Assembly (NCBI GenBank): GCA_944384065.1
Contig: CALWRY010000003.1
Coordinates: 17,348-81,347, forward strand
DNA: 64,000 nt
Direction: 5' to 3'
Source: an uncultured Enterocloster sp.
GTDB taxonomy: Bacteria > Bacillota > Clostridia > Lachnospirales > Lachnospiraceae
Part shown: positions 35,650-44,716 of the stretch, one piece after another
Position numbering within the stretch: the stretch's first letter is position 1
How the letters are laid out: each line of letters starts with the position of its first letter
Notes under the pieces: generated by a model
The model's database searches: none
What the model was told of the DNA's origin: nothing
Seen by the model: only the letters and a program-made list of their open reading frames with translations
Program-made: the position numbers and the translations under genes

Positions 35650-36876
35650 ATGTTATATATTGAGCGGACATTGGAACGGAAATTTTTGCGTATGAGTTCC
35701 TTTTTTAAAGCAGTGCTTGTAACAGGTGCGCGGCAGGTTGGTAAAACTACCATGCTGAAACATTTGGCCGAGGGACAAAACCGTACTTACATTTCTATGG
35801 ATAATGCAATGGCGAGAACCCTGGCCCGAACGGATCCCGTATTGTTCTTTCAGACTTACAAGCCTCCCATCATCATTGACGAAATACAAAAAGCTCCGGA
35901 GCTATTTGAACAGATTAAAATCATGTGCGATGAAACCGAAGAAAGAGGCTTGTTTTGGCTGACTGGCTCCCAGCAGTATAAGATGATGAAAAATATTCGT
36001 GATACGCTGGCCGGAAGAATTGGGATTCTGGAGCTATACAGCCTTTCCAAAAATGAAGTAGACGGAGAAGTTTTTACGAACAAACTGGACTTCTCTTTGC
36101 CATGCCTTTTGGAGCGGCAGAAGGCGGCGAAAAAGAATGATATTGTAGATGTATTCGAGCATATCTGGCGCGGCGGGATGCCTGACGCGCTGCGAGCCGA
36201 TGCCGAGCAGAGACAGGAGTATTTCAATTCTTATATTGAAACCTACCTGATGCGGGATGTAACAGAAGAAGGCGGTATTACCGATTCTGTACGTTTCCGA
36301 AAATTTCTTGCTGCCTGTGCTGCCTTGACGGCCGAACAGGTTAATTATAAAACTTTGGCGGAAACAGCCGAAATTTCCCAGCCCACAGCCAAAGAGTGGC
36401 TGCGGATCTTACAGGGGCTAGGCATTGTCTACCTTCTGTCTCCCTTTGCCAATAATGAATTGAAGCGATTGGCAAAAACACCCAAACTGTATTTCTGTGA
36501 TACCGGATTATGTGCCTATCTGTCGATGTGGCTTACCAGGGACACTTTGATGCAGGGTGCGGCAAGCGGACATTACTTTGAAAACTATGTTGTGATCGAG
36601 CTTTTGAAAAATTTTTCTTACTCAGCAGATAAAGCAAACCTGACGTACTACCGGGACTCCAATGCAAAAGAAATTGATGTGATTATAGAAGAAAATGGAC
36701 TGGTTCATCCGCTGGAAATCAAGAAATCCGCAAATCCTGATCGCAGAGAAATCAAAAAATACCAGGTACTCGACAAGACAACCTTAGAACGTGGCAGCGG
36801 CGGTATTGTCTGTATGTGCGAAGAAGTAATACCGATTGATCAGAAAAACTGCTTTATTCCCTGCAATCTAATATAA
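35650..36876 (+). CDS. AAA_14/DUF4143 family ATPase
   Basis: A 408-aa protein with Walker A TGARQVGKTTMLK (Lys32), Walker B-like PIIIDEIQKAPEL, sensor WLTGSQQYKMM, and a C-terminal DUF4143 nuclease-like domain ending in LTYYRDSNAKEIDVIIEENG and LEIKKS, the D-x(n)-ExK of the PD-(D/E)xK fold. Function of the family is unproven; it is widespread as accessory genes. Base composition is visibly AT-richer than the neighbours, and the gene lies next to debris, consistent with acquisition by transfer. Confidence 0.88.
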   Translation: MLYIERTLERKFLRMSSFFKAVLVTGARQVGKTTMLKHLAEGQNRTYISMDNAMARTLARTDPVLFFQTYKPPIIIDEIQKAPELFEQIKIMCDETEERGLFWLTGSQQYKMMKNIRDTLAGRIGILELYSLSKNEVDGEVFTNKLDFSLPCLLERQKAAKKNDIVDVFEHIWRGGMPDALRADAEQRQEYFNSYIETYLMRDVTEEGGITDSVRFRKFLAACAALTAEQVNYKTLAETAEISQPTAKEWLRILQGLGIVYLLSPFANNELKRLAKTPKLYFCDTGLCAYLSMWLTRDTLMQGAASGHYFENYVVIELLKNFSYSADKANLTYYRDSNAKEIDVIIEENGLVHPLEIKKSANPDRREIKKYQVLDKTTLERGSGGIVCMCEEVIPIDQKNCFIPCNLI

Positions 36877-36889
36877 TTTGAAGTCGGTT

Positions 36890-37035
36890 CAGACCCCTTC
36901 ACTCCCCAACGTGTAGCGCATAGAAGAAAATTCCGGCATAAAACCATGCCGGTTGCGCTGTACGCGTCAATCCAGATATGGGGAGTTCTCCCAAACAATG
37001 TAATTTTTTCAAATCCCAGACATCTTTGGTGCTCC
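36890..37035 (-). pseudogene. Remnant of a TIM-barrel (sugar isomerase-like) gene
   Basis: Two blocks, 36890-36947 and 36964-37035, match 40408-40467 and 40530-40601 inside the TIM-barrel gene downstream, in the same orientation, with only a few substitutions (4 in 72 in the longer block) and a 2-base indel. The roughly 60 bases between the blocks in the intact gene are replaced by 16. No start, stop or frame survives. Confidence 0.85.
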
Positions 37036-37119
37036 TAACTTTCACTTGCCATTCTTCTTTCATTTTCATATAATTATGATACGGCAGCCGTTCCTAATCG
37101 GCTGCCCAATCTAGTCATA

Positions 37120-37639
37120 GGAGGAAAGGTCATCATGATGAACGCTTCTGTCAGCGCCCTTTTAGATGCTCAAAAAGCTCTTGAGGGGGTTGCCGAGAGT
37201 CTGGGAGTCCACACAGAACAGGATGTAGTTGATATGGTAAAAGAAATCCGCAAGGAAAGGGATGCGTCCGGAAGGCGTATATGTCAGACAAGGTTATTCT
37301 TCGGTTCCGGCTACCGATACGGCGATTCGCCGTATGATTAAGGAAACAGACGGGGATCGCTTTGAAGCGATGCGCTCTCTGAACCAGGAACTCACATTTG
37401 GAGCTGCGAAAAAAGAATTTGACCTTCGGAATGTAGAATTTGGTCCGCAGCAAATGCGTACTTTGAAATTGGTCAATCAGGATAACCTTTATAGCAATTT
37501 AGGGCTGCTTCTGTCCGACCAATACGTCCATACGATTAATAAAGTATGGGGAATTACCGGGGATCGGAATTTTGCTGATGTTAAAATCAAAAAGCCCTTA
37601 ATCCTGACCCCCGCAGAATTCATCGCCAAATATCTCTAA
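37120..37639 (+). pseudogene. Chimeric remnant: AbrB/MazE-type tail joined to AlbA_2 fragment
   Basis: Up to about 37258 one frame encodes GGKVIMMNASVSALLDAQ and VHTEQDVVDMVKEIRKER, which resembles the C-terminal tail of AbrB/MazE-type antitoxins. From about 37262 a different frame encodes GVYVRQGYSSVPATDTAI, SLNQELTFGAAKKEF and LYSNLGLLLSDQYVHTI, typical of AlbA_2/schlafen-like ATP-binding proteins; similarity then stops after about 95 residues. Neither has a proper start. The apparent SD AGGAGGAAAGG before 37135 reads as codons of the antitoxin-like tail, so it is not taken as proof of a gene. Confidence 0.6.
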
Positions 37640-37655
37640 CTTTCATTTTTCAGCG

Positions 37656-38996
37656 CTACTTCACCCCTTTACACAGCCAGGCCTCCCCCCGGAACCGCAA
37701 GAAGCATGCGATGGCCCTGAAAAGCCAGTCACAGTACATCGCGATCCACACGCATTTCACCCCCAGCTCCGGGAAAAGCCACACCAGGAAATAGCTGCCT
37801 CCCACCCGGAATATCCACATAACCGCAAAGGACATCACCATGGTGAAGCGCACGTCCCCGGCCGCTTTGAGGGCGTTCGTCGTGGTAAAGCCCATAGGCC
37901 AGATCAGGGTGCAGACCACGCCGTGGGTCAGGAGCATCCAGACCGCTATCTCCTTGGTCGCATCCGTCAGGTTATACAGATCGCCGATCAGCGAGGCAAA
38001 AAGCATGGAGAGTACGCAGCAGATGCCCTGGAGGATATAGACCAGCCGGATGAGATAGACCGAATACCTCCGGGCCTGCTCCTTCTCCCCCGCGCCTATG
38101 CACTGCCCCACAATGGTGATCATTCCTATCCCCGCTCCGGCTCCCGGCATGTGGAGAAACTCCGTCACGGTGAGAGACACCGCATTGGCTGCAATCGCCG
38201 AAGTCCCAAAGCTAGTCACCAGACTCTGCACCAGGAGACGTCCGATATAAAACATGCTGCTCTCCAGCGTTGTGGGCACAGAGAGGTTAAATACAGCCGC
38301 CGCCCGCCTTCTGGTAAACCTCCACTGAAGGGGAGAGGGGACCGGAAGAATGGTCTGGCCTTTTAAAACCATGAAAAACAGGAATACGCTGACCGCCGCC
38401 CGGGACAGAAGGGAGGCAAACCCCGCTCCGAACACGCCCCAGCCAAGGCCGAAGATGAATATGGCGTTCATCACGATATTCATCAAATTCATCACCAGGG
38501 AGGCCTTGAAGGAGAGCCGCGTATAGCCCAGGGCACGCATGATGGCGGCACTGCAGCAGAACAGGGCGATAAAGGGATAGGAGATGCCGGACAGCCAGAA
38601 GTAAATCTGCGCATTCTCCATAACCTGGGGCTCAATGGATCCGTAGAGCTGCCCCAGGATCCGCCTGTTCCCCCAGAATGCAGCGGCCATAAGCCCCAGG
38701 CCCAGGATCAGCACCAGCATCGCCAGGTGCTGCACGGCGTCAGCCGCATCCTTCGCCCGCTTCTTTCCTATGTACTGGGAGCAGAGAATCGCCCCGCCGG
38801 TAGAGAAGGCTGTCAGGGCGCTGTTTATGAGCTGATTGATAAAGTCCACCAGGGATACGGCGGAAATCGCGTATTCTCCCAGCCCGCTGACCATAATCAC
38901 ATCGAACATGCCCACAGCGGCCATGAGGAGCTGTTCCATAATCAGCGGGATGATGAGGTTGTATACTTGTTTTTTGGTGAATAGCGGGTTGTTCAT
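37656..38996 (-). CDS. MATE family efflux transporter (cluster 1)
   Basis: A 446-aa membrane protein with about twelve helices in two repeats (LIIPLIMEQLLMAAVGMFDVI, later LSVPTTLESSMFYIGRLLVQS). MATE proteins export drugs or metabolites in exchange for sodium or protons. The start lies 4 bases after the stop of the preceding TIM-barrel gene, so it is last in cluster 1. A role in exporting a product or an inhibitory substrate of that pathway is inferred. Confidence 0.92.
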   Translation of the reverse strand: MNNPLFTKKQVYNLIIPLIMEQLLMAAVGMFDVIMVSGLGEYAISAVSLVDFINQLINSALTAFSTGGAILCSQYIGKKRAKDAADAVQHLAMLVLILGLGLMAAAFWGNRRILGQLYGSIEPQVMENAQIYFWLSGISYPFIALFCCSAAIMRALGYTRLSFKASLVMNLMNIVMNAIFIFGLGWGVFGAGFASLLSRAAVSVFLFFMVLKGQTILPVPSPLQWRFTRRRAAAVFNLSVPTTLESSMFYIGRLLVQSLVTSFGTSAIAANAVSLTVTEFLHMPGAGAGIGMITIVGQCIGAGEKEQARRYSVYLIRLVYILQGICCVLSMLFASLIGDLYNLTDATKEIAVWMLLTHGVVCTLIWPMGFTTTNALKAAGDVRFTMVMSFAVMWIFRVGGSYFLVWLFPELGVKCVWIAMYCDWLFRAIACFLRFRGEAWLCKGVK

Positions 38997-39000
38997 TGTC

Positions 39001-39828
39001 CTACTCCACAAAGGGTTCTAATATTTTAAGCGCCTTCCGGTCGGCCTCCCTGGGATTCGTAAAATACCGGCTCCCGGAGGTCTCTAAAGACAGGCAGCCT
39101 TTATAATTGTGCCGGATCATAGTCATCATCATGTCATCCAGCGGGGATTTTCCATCGCCCCAGGTCAGATGCATGCCGTCCACAAAATGCATGGTACATA
39201 TCTTATCGCCAAATGCGGCAAACCAGTCCTCCAGCCGCTCTTTATTGTAGGCGATGGCCCCTGTATCCCCCAAAATGCGAAATCCAGGATGGTTGACCTC
39301 CCGCTCCATCCGTATGGTATCCTCAAGCGTAACCACCAGGTTGGTCTCACAGGATTTAAGGCTCTCCATAGCCACCGTTACCCCGTGGGCCTGCCCCTCC
39401 TCGCAGAGGCGGCGGATCATATCCGCGGCCCGCTTAAAGGCTTCCTCCCTGTCGTGATTCCAGTAACCCCATCCGGAGCTTATGGTCATGCAGGGAACTC
39501 CCAGCTCCTCGCAGGCCAGTATCCCATTTTTAAAATACTGGAACATATGCTCTCTCTGCTCTGGCTCCTCCTCCGCAATCTGGTAGCGGTAATTGGATCC
39601 CGTCACCAGGAAGCAAAGGATGGATAGGCCCCGGCCTTCCACGTCTCTCCGGAGCTTTACACAGTCCTGGTAGGAGAGATAGTCACAGTCAAAATGAGGC
39701 GGGCCGCCCCAGATGGAAATAGCGGAAAGCCCCAGCTCCTCCATGGAATCCAGGAAATATTCAAAGGAATGCCACTTATATATCAGGTTCATCCCTGCAA
39801 TTTGCCCTCTGCTCAGCTTATTCGCCAT
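39001..39828 (-). CDS. Sugar phosphate isomerase/epimerase-like TIM barrel, metal site intact (cluster 1)
   Basis: A 275-aa AP-endonuclease-2-family (PF01261-like) TIM barrel. The four expected metal/catalytic residues are present: Glu155 (VAMESL), Asp188 (ILGDTG), His214 (MHFVDG) and Glu249 (LSLETSG). Such enzymes epimerise or isomerise ketoses and related acids with Mn or Mg. The start overlaps the end of the companion barrel gene by 11 bases. It is clearly homologous to the protein at 58082-58948 in cluster 2 (shared GPPHF, SSGWG/NSGWG, DWFAAFGD/QWFEAFGD, WGDG). Substrate unknown. Confidence 0.87.
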   Translation of the reverse strand: MANKLSRGQIAGMNLIYKWHSFEYFLDSMEELGLSAISIWGGPPHFDCDYLSYQDCVKLRRDVEGRGLSILCFLVTGSNYRYQIAEEEPEQREHMFQYFKNGILACEELGVPCMTISSGWGYWNHDREEAFKRAADMIRRLCEEGQAHGVTVAMESLKSCETNLVVTLEDTIRMEREVNHPGFRILGDTGAIAYNKERLEDWFAAFGDKICTMHFVDGMHLTWGDGKSPLDDMMMTMIRHNYKGCLSLETSGSRYFTNPREADRKALKILEPFVE

Positions 39829-40672
39829 GTTCCCCGCCTCCTTCCTCCAGTATCCATGAAATCATCCTCGCGCTGCTCTCGTCAGCCGCCCACGGCTTGC
39901 TTAAGTAATCCCGAATCATATAATGGCAGCTGATAGCACCCGCATACGCGCCTTCCTCCAGAGCTTCTAAAACATCCCGAAGATTCAGGTAGCCGTCTCC
40001 CCAGTAATACCGGCCCCCGTCAAACTTGGAGTTCGAAAGATTCACATAGGTCAGGCGGGTCCCAAAGGCTTCCAGCCACTCCTTTAGAGTTTCCCCCGCT
40101 TCATAGACCGAGGCTGTGTCCACCCCCACCTCCACATTTACTCCATCTGCCCATTCCATAGCCCTCTTCATATCCTCTATGGTGCGTATGCGGTTTGTGG
40201 CGTCCTCATGCTGATTTAAGAGGATCAGACGGATATCATAGGATCCGGCCATTTCCCCCAATCTCCTCAAGGCCTCTTTCAAACGCCTGTCCCGTTCTTC
40301 CTCTGTGCGATCAAGGAGGTATCCGTTGGCTGTCACAATCATGGAGCCGCACTCCAGCTTTGCGGTAAAATCCAGGCAGCGCCTTAAATACTCCCAGGTT
40401 TTCTGCTCAGAACCCCCTTCACTCCCCAGCGTGTAGCGCATAGAGGAAAATTCCGGCATAAAACCATTAATAGACAGGCCCTGATCTTCTGCTTCCTTTT
40501 TTATCTTTTCCCCGTCGGTGGCGCCGTAAGCGTCAATCCAGACATGGGGCGTTCCCCCAAACAATGTAATTTTTTCAAATCCCAGACGTCTTTGGTGCTC
40601 CAAAAATGTCGAAAATGGATAAAACCGATAATGTATATTGGAATTCCCTATATCCTTTCTCCTGAAAACCAT
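39818..40672 (-). CDS. TIM-barrel companion with altered metal site (cluster 1)
   Basis: A 284-aa barrel of the same superfamily. At the ligand positions it has Asn153-Gln154 instead of Glu, Asp185 retained (VGVDTAS), Asn211 instead of His, and His250 instead of the last Glu, so a canonical metal site is unlikely. It may be a non-catalytic subunit or have a changed reaction. Start 40672 follows TTGGAGG by about 6 bases; an upstream in-frame ATG would run through the terminator hairpin. A decayed duplicate of its 5' part lies at 36890-37035. Confidence 0.82.
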   Translation of the reverse strand: MVFRRKDIGNSNIHYRFYPFSTFLEHQRRLGFEKITLFGGTPHVWIDAYGATDGEKIKKEAEDQGLSINGFMPEFSSMRYTLGSEGGSEQKTWEYLRRCLDFTAKLECGSMIVTANGYLLDRTEEERDRRLKEALRRLGEMAGSYDIRLILLNQHEDATNRIRTIEDMKRAMEWADGVNVEVGVDTASVYEAGETLKEWLEAFGTRLTYVNLSNSKFDGGRYYWGDGYLNLRDVLEALEEGAYAGAISCHYMIRDYLSKPWAADESSARMISWILEEGGGEHGE

Positions 40673-40681
40673 ATATCCTCC

Positions 40682-40721
40682 AAAAAAGGAGGGCGCAAAG
40701 CGTCCGCCGGCTGCGCCCTCC
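40682..40721 (-). terminator. Terminator after the cluster 1 binding-protein gene
   Basis: 10-bp perfect stem (GGAGGGCGCA / TGCGCCCTCC), 14-base loop, then TTTTTTG on the minus strand, 14 bases after the binding-protein stop and just before the TIM-barrel SD. It may attenuate expression of the three distal genes. Confidence 0.8.
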
Positions 40722-40734
40722 CTATTTTTCATTC

Positions 40735-41754
40735 TTACTTCGTGCTGTTGCTTGTGTCCAAAAGGTTCTTGGAAGCGTAGCCCTCCAGCAGGGACGGATC
40801 ATCCAGCTCGCGGATAGCCTCGTCCTCGTAGGCGGCAAAGGTTCCGTCAGACAGGATTCCCTCCAGCCATACGTCAACCATAGCTACGAAGTCCTCGTTC
40901 CCCTTGGGAACCGCCAGGGAGGATCCGGGATCTCTCTCTACCGGGATGTCGAAGGACAGGTCATAGTCAATCATCAGCTCCGGGTTCGCCTTGCAGATCA
41001 GGATTGCGTACTTCTCATTCAGAACCGCAGCGTCAACCTTGCCGTTTGCCACAGCCAGAACCACGTCGGCCTGGGACTCATAGTCGATGAGCTCCGCCTT
41101 GGGATACTGCTCAGAGAAGGTTACGGATGTGGAGGATCCCTGAATGGATGCTGTCTTTACGCCCTCCATCTCATTCTCTACGGCAAACATCGGATCCTCT
41201 TCTCTGGATTTCTGGATCACGATGGTCTGCAGGGAGCGGTGGTAAGGAATACTGAAGTCCATATTCTCGCGGCGCTCGGCTGTTCCTGCCAGTCCGGGAG
41301 CAATATCTACCTTCTTTGCCTGCAGGGCTGCCAGCACACCGGATAAGCTCATGTCGTTAAACTCAACATTTACCGTTGTTCCCAGCTGCTCGGAGAGATA
41401 CTCTCCCAGTCCATAGCACATGCTGACCTCGAAGCCCTTAAGCTCGTCCTTTCCGTCAACAACCTTGTGGAATCTCCACGGCGGAGACTGTGCATTGATG
41501 CCCACGATCATGGGTTCTCCGGCCTTCAGCTTCTGGATAATGGGGCCATCCTCTCCGGACGCCTCGGTCTCAGCTGCTGCTTCCGTTTCCTCCTCTGCAG
41601 CCTCGGTCTCAGCTTCCGCCTCGGTCTCAGCCTCAGTGGCTGCCTCGGTGGCCGGAGCCGCTGTGGTTGTCTCCTCCGTCTGAGAGCTGCAGCCCGCCAG
41701 GACTGCCAGCGCTGCTGCTGTGAGCAGTGACAATGCCATCATTCTTTTCTTCAT
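40735..41754 (-). CDS. Amino-acid-type ABC substrate-binding lipoprotein (cluster 1)
   Basis: A 339-aa family-3 solute-binding protein. Signal peptide with lipobox LAGC (Cys22), then about 40 residues of Thr/Ala/Glu repeats (TEAETEAEAETEAA-like), then the two-lobe domain (LKGFEVSMCYGLGEYL, ALQAKKVDIAPGLAGTAERRENMDFS). The ERR after GT matches the arginine that binds the ligand carboxylate in amino-acid receptors. SD AAGGAG supports 41754 rather than 41760. It feeds the permease and ATPase encoded upstream. Confidence 0.92.
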   Translation of the reverse strand: MKKRMMALSLLTAAALAVLAGCSSQTEETTTAAPATEAATEAETEAEAETEAAEEETEAAAETEASGEDGPIIQKLKAGEPMIVGINAQSPPWRFHKVVDGKDELKGFEVSMCYGLGEYLSEQLGTTVNVEFNDMSLSGVLAALQAKKVDIAPGLAGTAERRENMDFSIPYHRSLQTIVIQKSREEDPMFAVENEMEGVKTASIQGSSTSVTFSEQYPKAELIDYESQADVVLAVANGKVDAAVLNEKYAILICKANPELMIDYDLSFDIPVERDPGSSLAVPKGNEDFVAMVDVWLEGILSDGTFAAYEDEAIRELDDPSLLEGYASKNLLDTSNSTK

Positions 41755-41774
41755 ATACATTTCTCCTTTCTATT

Positions 41775-42497
41775 TTACAGGACTTTTGATAAGAAGTCCT
41801 TGGTTCTCTCGTGTACCGGGTGGAAGAGCAGCTGATCCGGGGTATTTTCCTCCAGAATGACACCCTGATCCAAAAACAGAATCCGATCCGCAACTTCCCT
41901 TGCAAATCCAATCTCATGGGTAACTACCACCATGGTCATCCCCTCTTTTGCCAGCTCCTTCATCAGGCTTAAAACTTCACCTACCATCTCCGGATCCAGA
42001 GCGCTGGTGGGCTCGTCAAAAAGCATGATGTCCGGTTTCATGGCCAGGGAACGGGCTATTGCCACTCTCTGTTTCTGGCCGCCGGAAAGCTGCTCGGGGA
42101 ACTGAGGCGCCTTTTCCTCCAGCCCTACCCGCTTCAGCATGGACATGGCTATGGCATTGGCCTCTTCCTTCTTCATTTTCTTTACCTTAATTAAGGCCAG
42201 AGCAACATTGTCCAGCACGTTTTTATTTGCAAAAAGATTAAAGTGCTGGAACACCATGCCGATTTTCTGCCGGTGCTGATCCAGATTGACTTTTTTATTC
42301 ATCAGGGACACGCCCTCAAAGATGATGTCGCCTCCGCTGGGCACTTCCAACAGATTCAGGCAGCGTATAAAGGTGCTCTTTCCTCCGCCGGATGGGCCGA
42401 TAACGCAGACCACCTCTCCCTTTTCGATGGTGACATTAATTCCCTTAAGAACATGAAGCTTTCCAAAGTTCTTTTCCAGATTGATTACATCAAGCAC
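41775..42497 (-). CDS. Amino-acid-type ABC transporter ATPase (cluster 1)
   Basis: A 240-aa ATPase of the GlnQ/ArtP kind. Walker [14 protein letters not shown]-loop [14 protein letters not shown], signature [16 protein letters not shown], Walker [16 protein letters not shown]-loop [10 protein letters not shown]. It powers the adjacent importer. Its start overlaps the permease stop by 8 bases. About the same length as its cluster 2 homologue. Confidence 0.95.
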   Translation of the reverse strand: MLDVINLEKNFGKLHVLKGINVTIEKGEVVCVIGPSGGGKSTFIRCLNLLEVPSGGDIIFEGVSLMNKKVNLDQHRQKIGMVFQHFNLFANKNVLDNVALALIKVKKMKKEEANAIAMSMLKRVGLEEKAPQFPEQLSGGQKQRVAIARSLAMKPDIMLFDEPTSALDPEMVGEVLSLMKELAKEGMTMVVVTHEIGFAREVADRILFLDQGVILEENTPDQLLFHPVHERTKDFLSKVL

Positions 42498-43143
42498 TGT
42501 ATTTCAGCCTCCTCTCAAGATAATTAACGCCCTTCTCGAGCACAAAGCAGACCACAAAATACATAACAGCCGCTATAATCAAAGGTTCAAAAGCCAGATA
42601 TGTATTCGCCCTTACCGTATTGGAATTGTACATCAGCTCATGCACACCGATTACGGACATCATGGAGGTGTTCTTAATCAGGATGATAAACTGGTTGCAC
42701 AGGGAGGGCAGGATGCTCTTAATCGCCTGCGGGATCACAATCTCTTTCATGGCCTGCCAATGGGTCATGCCTAAGCTTCGGGCCGCCTCCATCTGTCCCT
42801 TGTCAATGGACTCAATGCCGCCTCGCACCGTCTCGCCGATATAGGCGCTGGAATTTACCGTCAGGGACACCACGGAGGCCATAAACATAGATAAATTAAA
42901 TGACAGGGAATAATATACGATGTAGATCTGTATCAGCATCGGAGTTCCCCGAATAAAACTTACGTAGAATGCAACGATATCCCTTAATACAAAATTCTTG
43001 GAAAGCCGCATGATACCAATAATAATTCCGAACAATATACTTGCAATTGTCGCTGCGGCCGCGATCTTCAAGGTTTCCTGCATGCCTTCTACATAATAGT
43101 AGCTGTAGTCCTGCCATATAGATAACACTTTCAGTTCGCCCAC
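42490..43143 (-). CDS. Amino-acid-type ABC permease (cluster 1)
   Basis: A 217-aa permease with about five helices, of the HisM/GlnP type: [36 protein letters not shown] and the EAA loop [22 protein letters not shown]. The start codon is GTG with AAAGGGGGA upstream. It should act as a homodimer with the ATPase and binding protein encoded next. Confidence 0.94.
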   Translation of the reverse strand: MGELKVLSIWQDYSYYYVEGMQETLKIAAAATIASILFGIIIGIMRLSKNFVLRDIVAFYVSFIRGTPMLIQIYIVYYSLSFNLSMFMASVVSLTVNSSAYIGETVRGGIESIDKGQMEAARSLGMTHWQAMKEIVIPQAIKSILPSLCNQFIILIKNTSMMSVIGVHELMYNSNTVRANTYLAFEPLIIAAVMYFVVCFVLEKGVNYLERRLKYSA

Positions 43144-43174
43144 GGATGATGTCCCCCTTTCTGATGTTTTTTAA

Positions 43175-43942
43175 CTATTCTTCCGTCCACTCCTGCCCGG
43201 GAGCCAGGCTGACGCAGAAATCTTTCTCTCTCACGTAATGCTCATACCAGACGTAGTAGACTTCCTTTCCAGGATCCGCCACAAGGGAGTGATCATAGCC
43301 CGCCGGGATATAGCTCCACTCTCCGGCCTTGTGGTTCACCACCGGCGCATCCTCCACGGTCATGTTAAAATCAGAGCTGCCCAGGCAGTAATTCCACTGC
43401 TCCACGCGGTTGTGTCCCTTCTCAATGGTGCCTCCGCCCACAGCCCGAACCACGCCCAGCATAATGCGGCCCAGCTGCCTGGGGCTGAAAATCCACCAGG
43501 AGGATGTATTTTCCGCCTTGCAGTCCTGATCGTAGATGATGGCGTCGCTCACCAGGGTGAAGTAGGGAAGGCGAATGTGAGTCTTATTATAAAGCTCCTT
43601 GTCCCACTGGTTCATCTCCACCACGCTCATCACAAATTCCATGTCCTCGTAGGCGTGGATGGTATAGGGAACCCTGTCAAAATCCGGCGCATAGAATGCC
43701 ACTTCCGTAACCTTGTGGAGAGCTTCCTTTGAACGGATATCTCCCCGGCCCTTCCCGAACATCAGAATTACCGTCTCTTCCTTATAAAGTTTGGGAGAAA
43801 CCTCACAGCCTGCCTTCAGGAAGCACTTATAATTGCGGATGCCTCCCTTATATGTACCCGGAAGCAGCTCCGTCATATAAAATCCATTGGCGTCATACGC
43901 CACATGTATGTCCTCGTTCTTCACTACATATACTTTTTCCAT
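43175..43942 (-). CDS. Bicupin-like protein, GHxxxEQW type (cluster 1, A)
   Basis: A 255-aa protein predicted as two cupin beta-barrels; no named family recognised. The N-terminal half has FMTELLPGTY-like start and IHAYEDMEFVMSV; the C-terminal half has EKGHNRVEQWNYCLGSSDF with His177 and Glu181, and PAGYDHSLV with His218, so three of four usual metal ligands remain. Four paralogues lie in this window. It follows paralogue B by 4 bases. Could be an isomerase, hydrolase or dioxygenase; not resolvable here. Confidence 0.75.
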   Translation of the reverse strand: MEKVYVVKNEDIHVAYDANGFYMTELLPGTYKGGIRNYKCFLKAGCEVSPKLYKEETVILMFGKGRGDIRSKEALHKVTEVAFYAPDFDRVPYTIHAYEDMEFVMSVVEMNQWDKELYNKTHIRLPYFTLVSDAIIYDQDCKAENTSSWWIFSPRQLGRIMLGVVRAVGGGTIEKGHNRVEQWNYCLGSSDFNMTVEDAPVVNHKAGEWSYIPAGYDHSLVADPGKEVYYVWYEHYVREKDFCVSLAPGQEWTEE

Positions 43943-43946
43943 GCCG

Positions 43947-44702
43947 TCAATTCTCCTTCTGCTGTTTTGGAGCGGGTTTTACAATAAAATCCTTTTCCTT
44001 GGCAAAATGCTCGTACCAAACATAGTAAGCCTCTTTTCCCGGCTCAGCTACCAGCTCATGGTCTTCCCCGGCTGGCACAAAGCTCCAGTCCCCGGCCACT
44101 GTCTTCACGGTCTCATTGCCCACTGTCAGATTAAAGTCTGAGTTGCCCAGACAGTAATTCCACTGGTGCACCGCAGGGTGTCCCTTCTCCCTGGTTCCGT
44201 CACCAAAGGAGCGCACCGCACCGATCATAATGCGGCCCAGCTGGCGTCCCTGAAGGACGTTCCAGGAGTCCGTTCCCGGCCCCTTGCAGTCCTGATCATA
44301 AATTGAGCACTTGCTGATAGTCCTGAAGAAGGGAAGCCGCGCATGGGAGCCGTTATATACCTCCCAATCCCATTCATTCATCTCCACCACGCTCATCACA
44401 AATTCCATGTCTTCAATGGCATGAACTGTGTAGGGTGTTTTATCAAATTCCGGTGCATAAAAGCACAGCTCCTCCACATGATGGGAGTCCTTTTCGTCCG
44501 TAATATATCCCCGTCCCATTCCAAAGAACAGGATTACTGTCTTGTCCTTATAAAGCTCAGGGCTGTAGCTGCTCCCTGCCCGCAGGCTGCAGCGGAAATT
44601 GCGAATTCCGCCCTGATACGTTCCCGGGAGAAGCTCCGACCTTGCGAATCCATTTTCATCATATGAAATATTGGCGCTTCTCCTGTCTATCTGTATGGCC
44701 AT
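43947..44702 (-). CDS. Bicupin-like protein (cluster 1, B)
   Basis: A 251-aa close paralogue of A along its whole length (ELLPGTYQGGIRNFRCSLRA, APEFDKTPYTVHAIEDMEFV, GRQLGRIMIGAVRSFGDGT). In the metal motif EKGHPAVHQWNY a histidine (179) replaces the glutamate; His175 and His215 remain. Start 44702 has GGAGG 8 bases upstream; an ATG 6 codons earlier overlaps the LysR stop. Adjacent A and B probably arose by tandem duplication and might form a heteromer. Confidence 0.75.
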   Translation of the reverse strand: MAIQIDRRSANISYDENGFARSELLPGTYQGGIRNFRCSLRAGSSYSPELYKDKTVILFFGMGRGYITDEKDSHHVEELCFYAPEFDKTPYTVHAIEDMEFVMSVVEMNEWDWEVYNGSHARLPFFRTISKCSIYDQDCKGPGTDSWNVLQGRQLGRIMIGAVRSFGDGTREKGHPAVHQWNYCLGNSDFNLTVGNETVKTVAGDWSFVPAGEDHELVAEPGKEAYYVWYEHFAKEKDFIVKPAPKQQKEN

Positions 44703-44716
44703 CTCAATACCTCCAA

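Noticed and set aside
36877-37134. Functional regulatory region before 37135
   Set aside because: Most of it is the decayed TIM-barrel fragment; the remaining 100 bases show no convincing promoter.
37121-37341. A genuine small gene with a perfect ribosome-binding site
   Set aside because: The AGGAGG-like sequence reads as codons continuing an antitoxin-like tail, and the frame ends soon after a junction with unrelated coding sequence.
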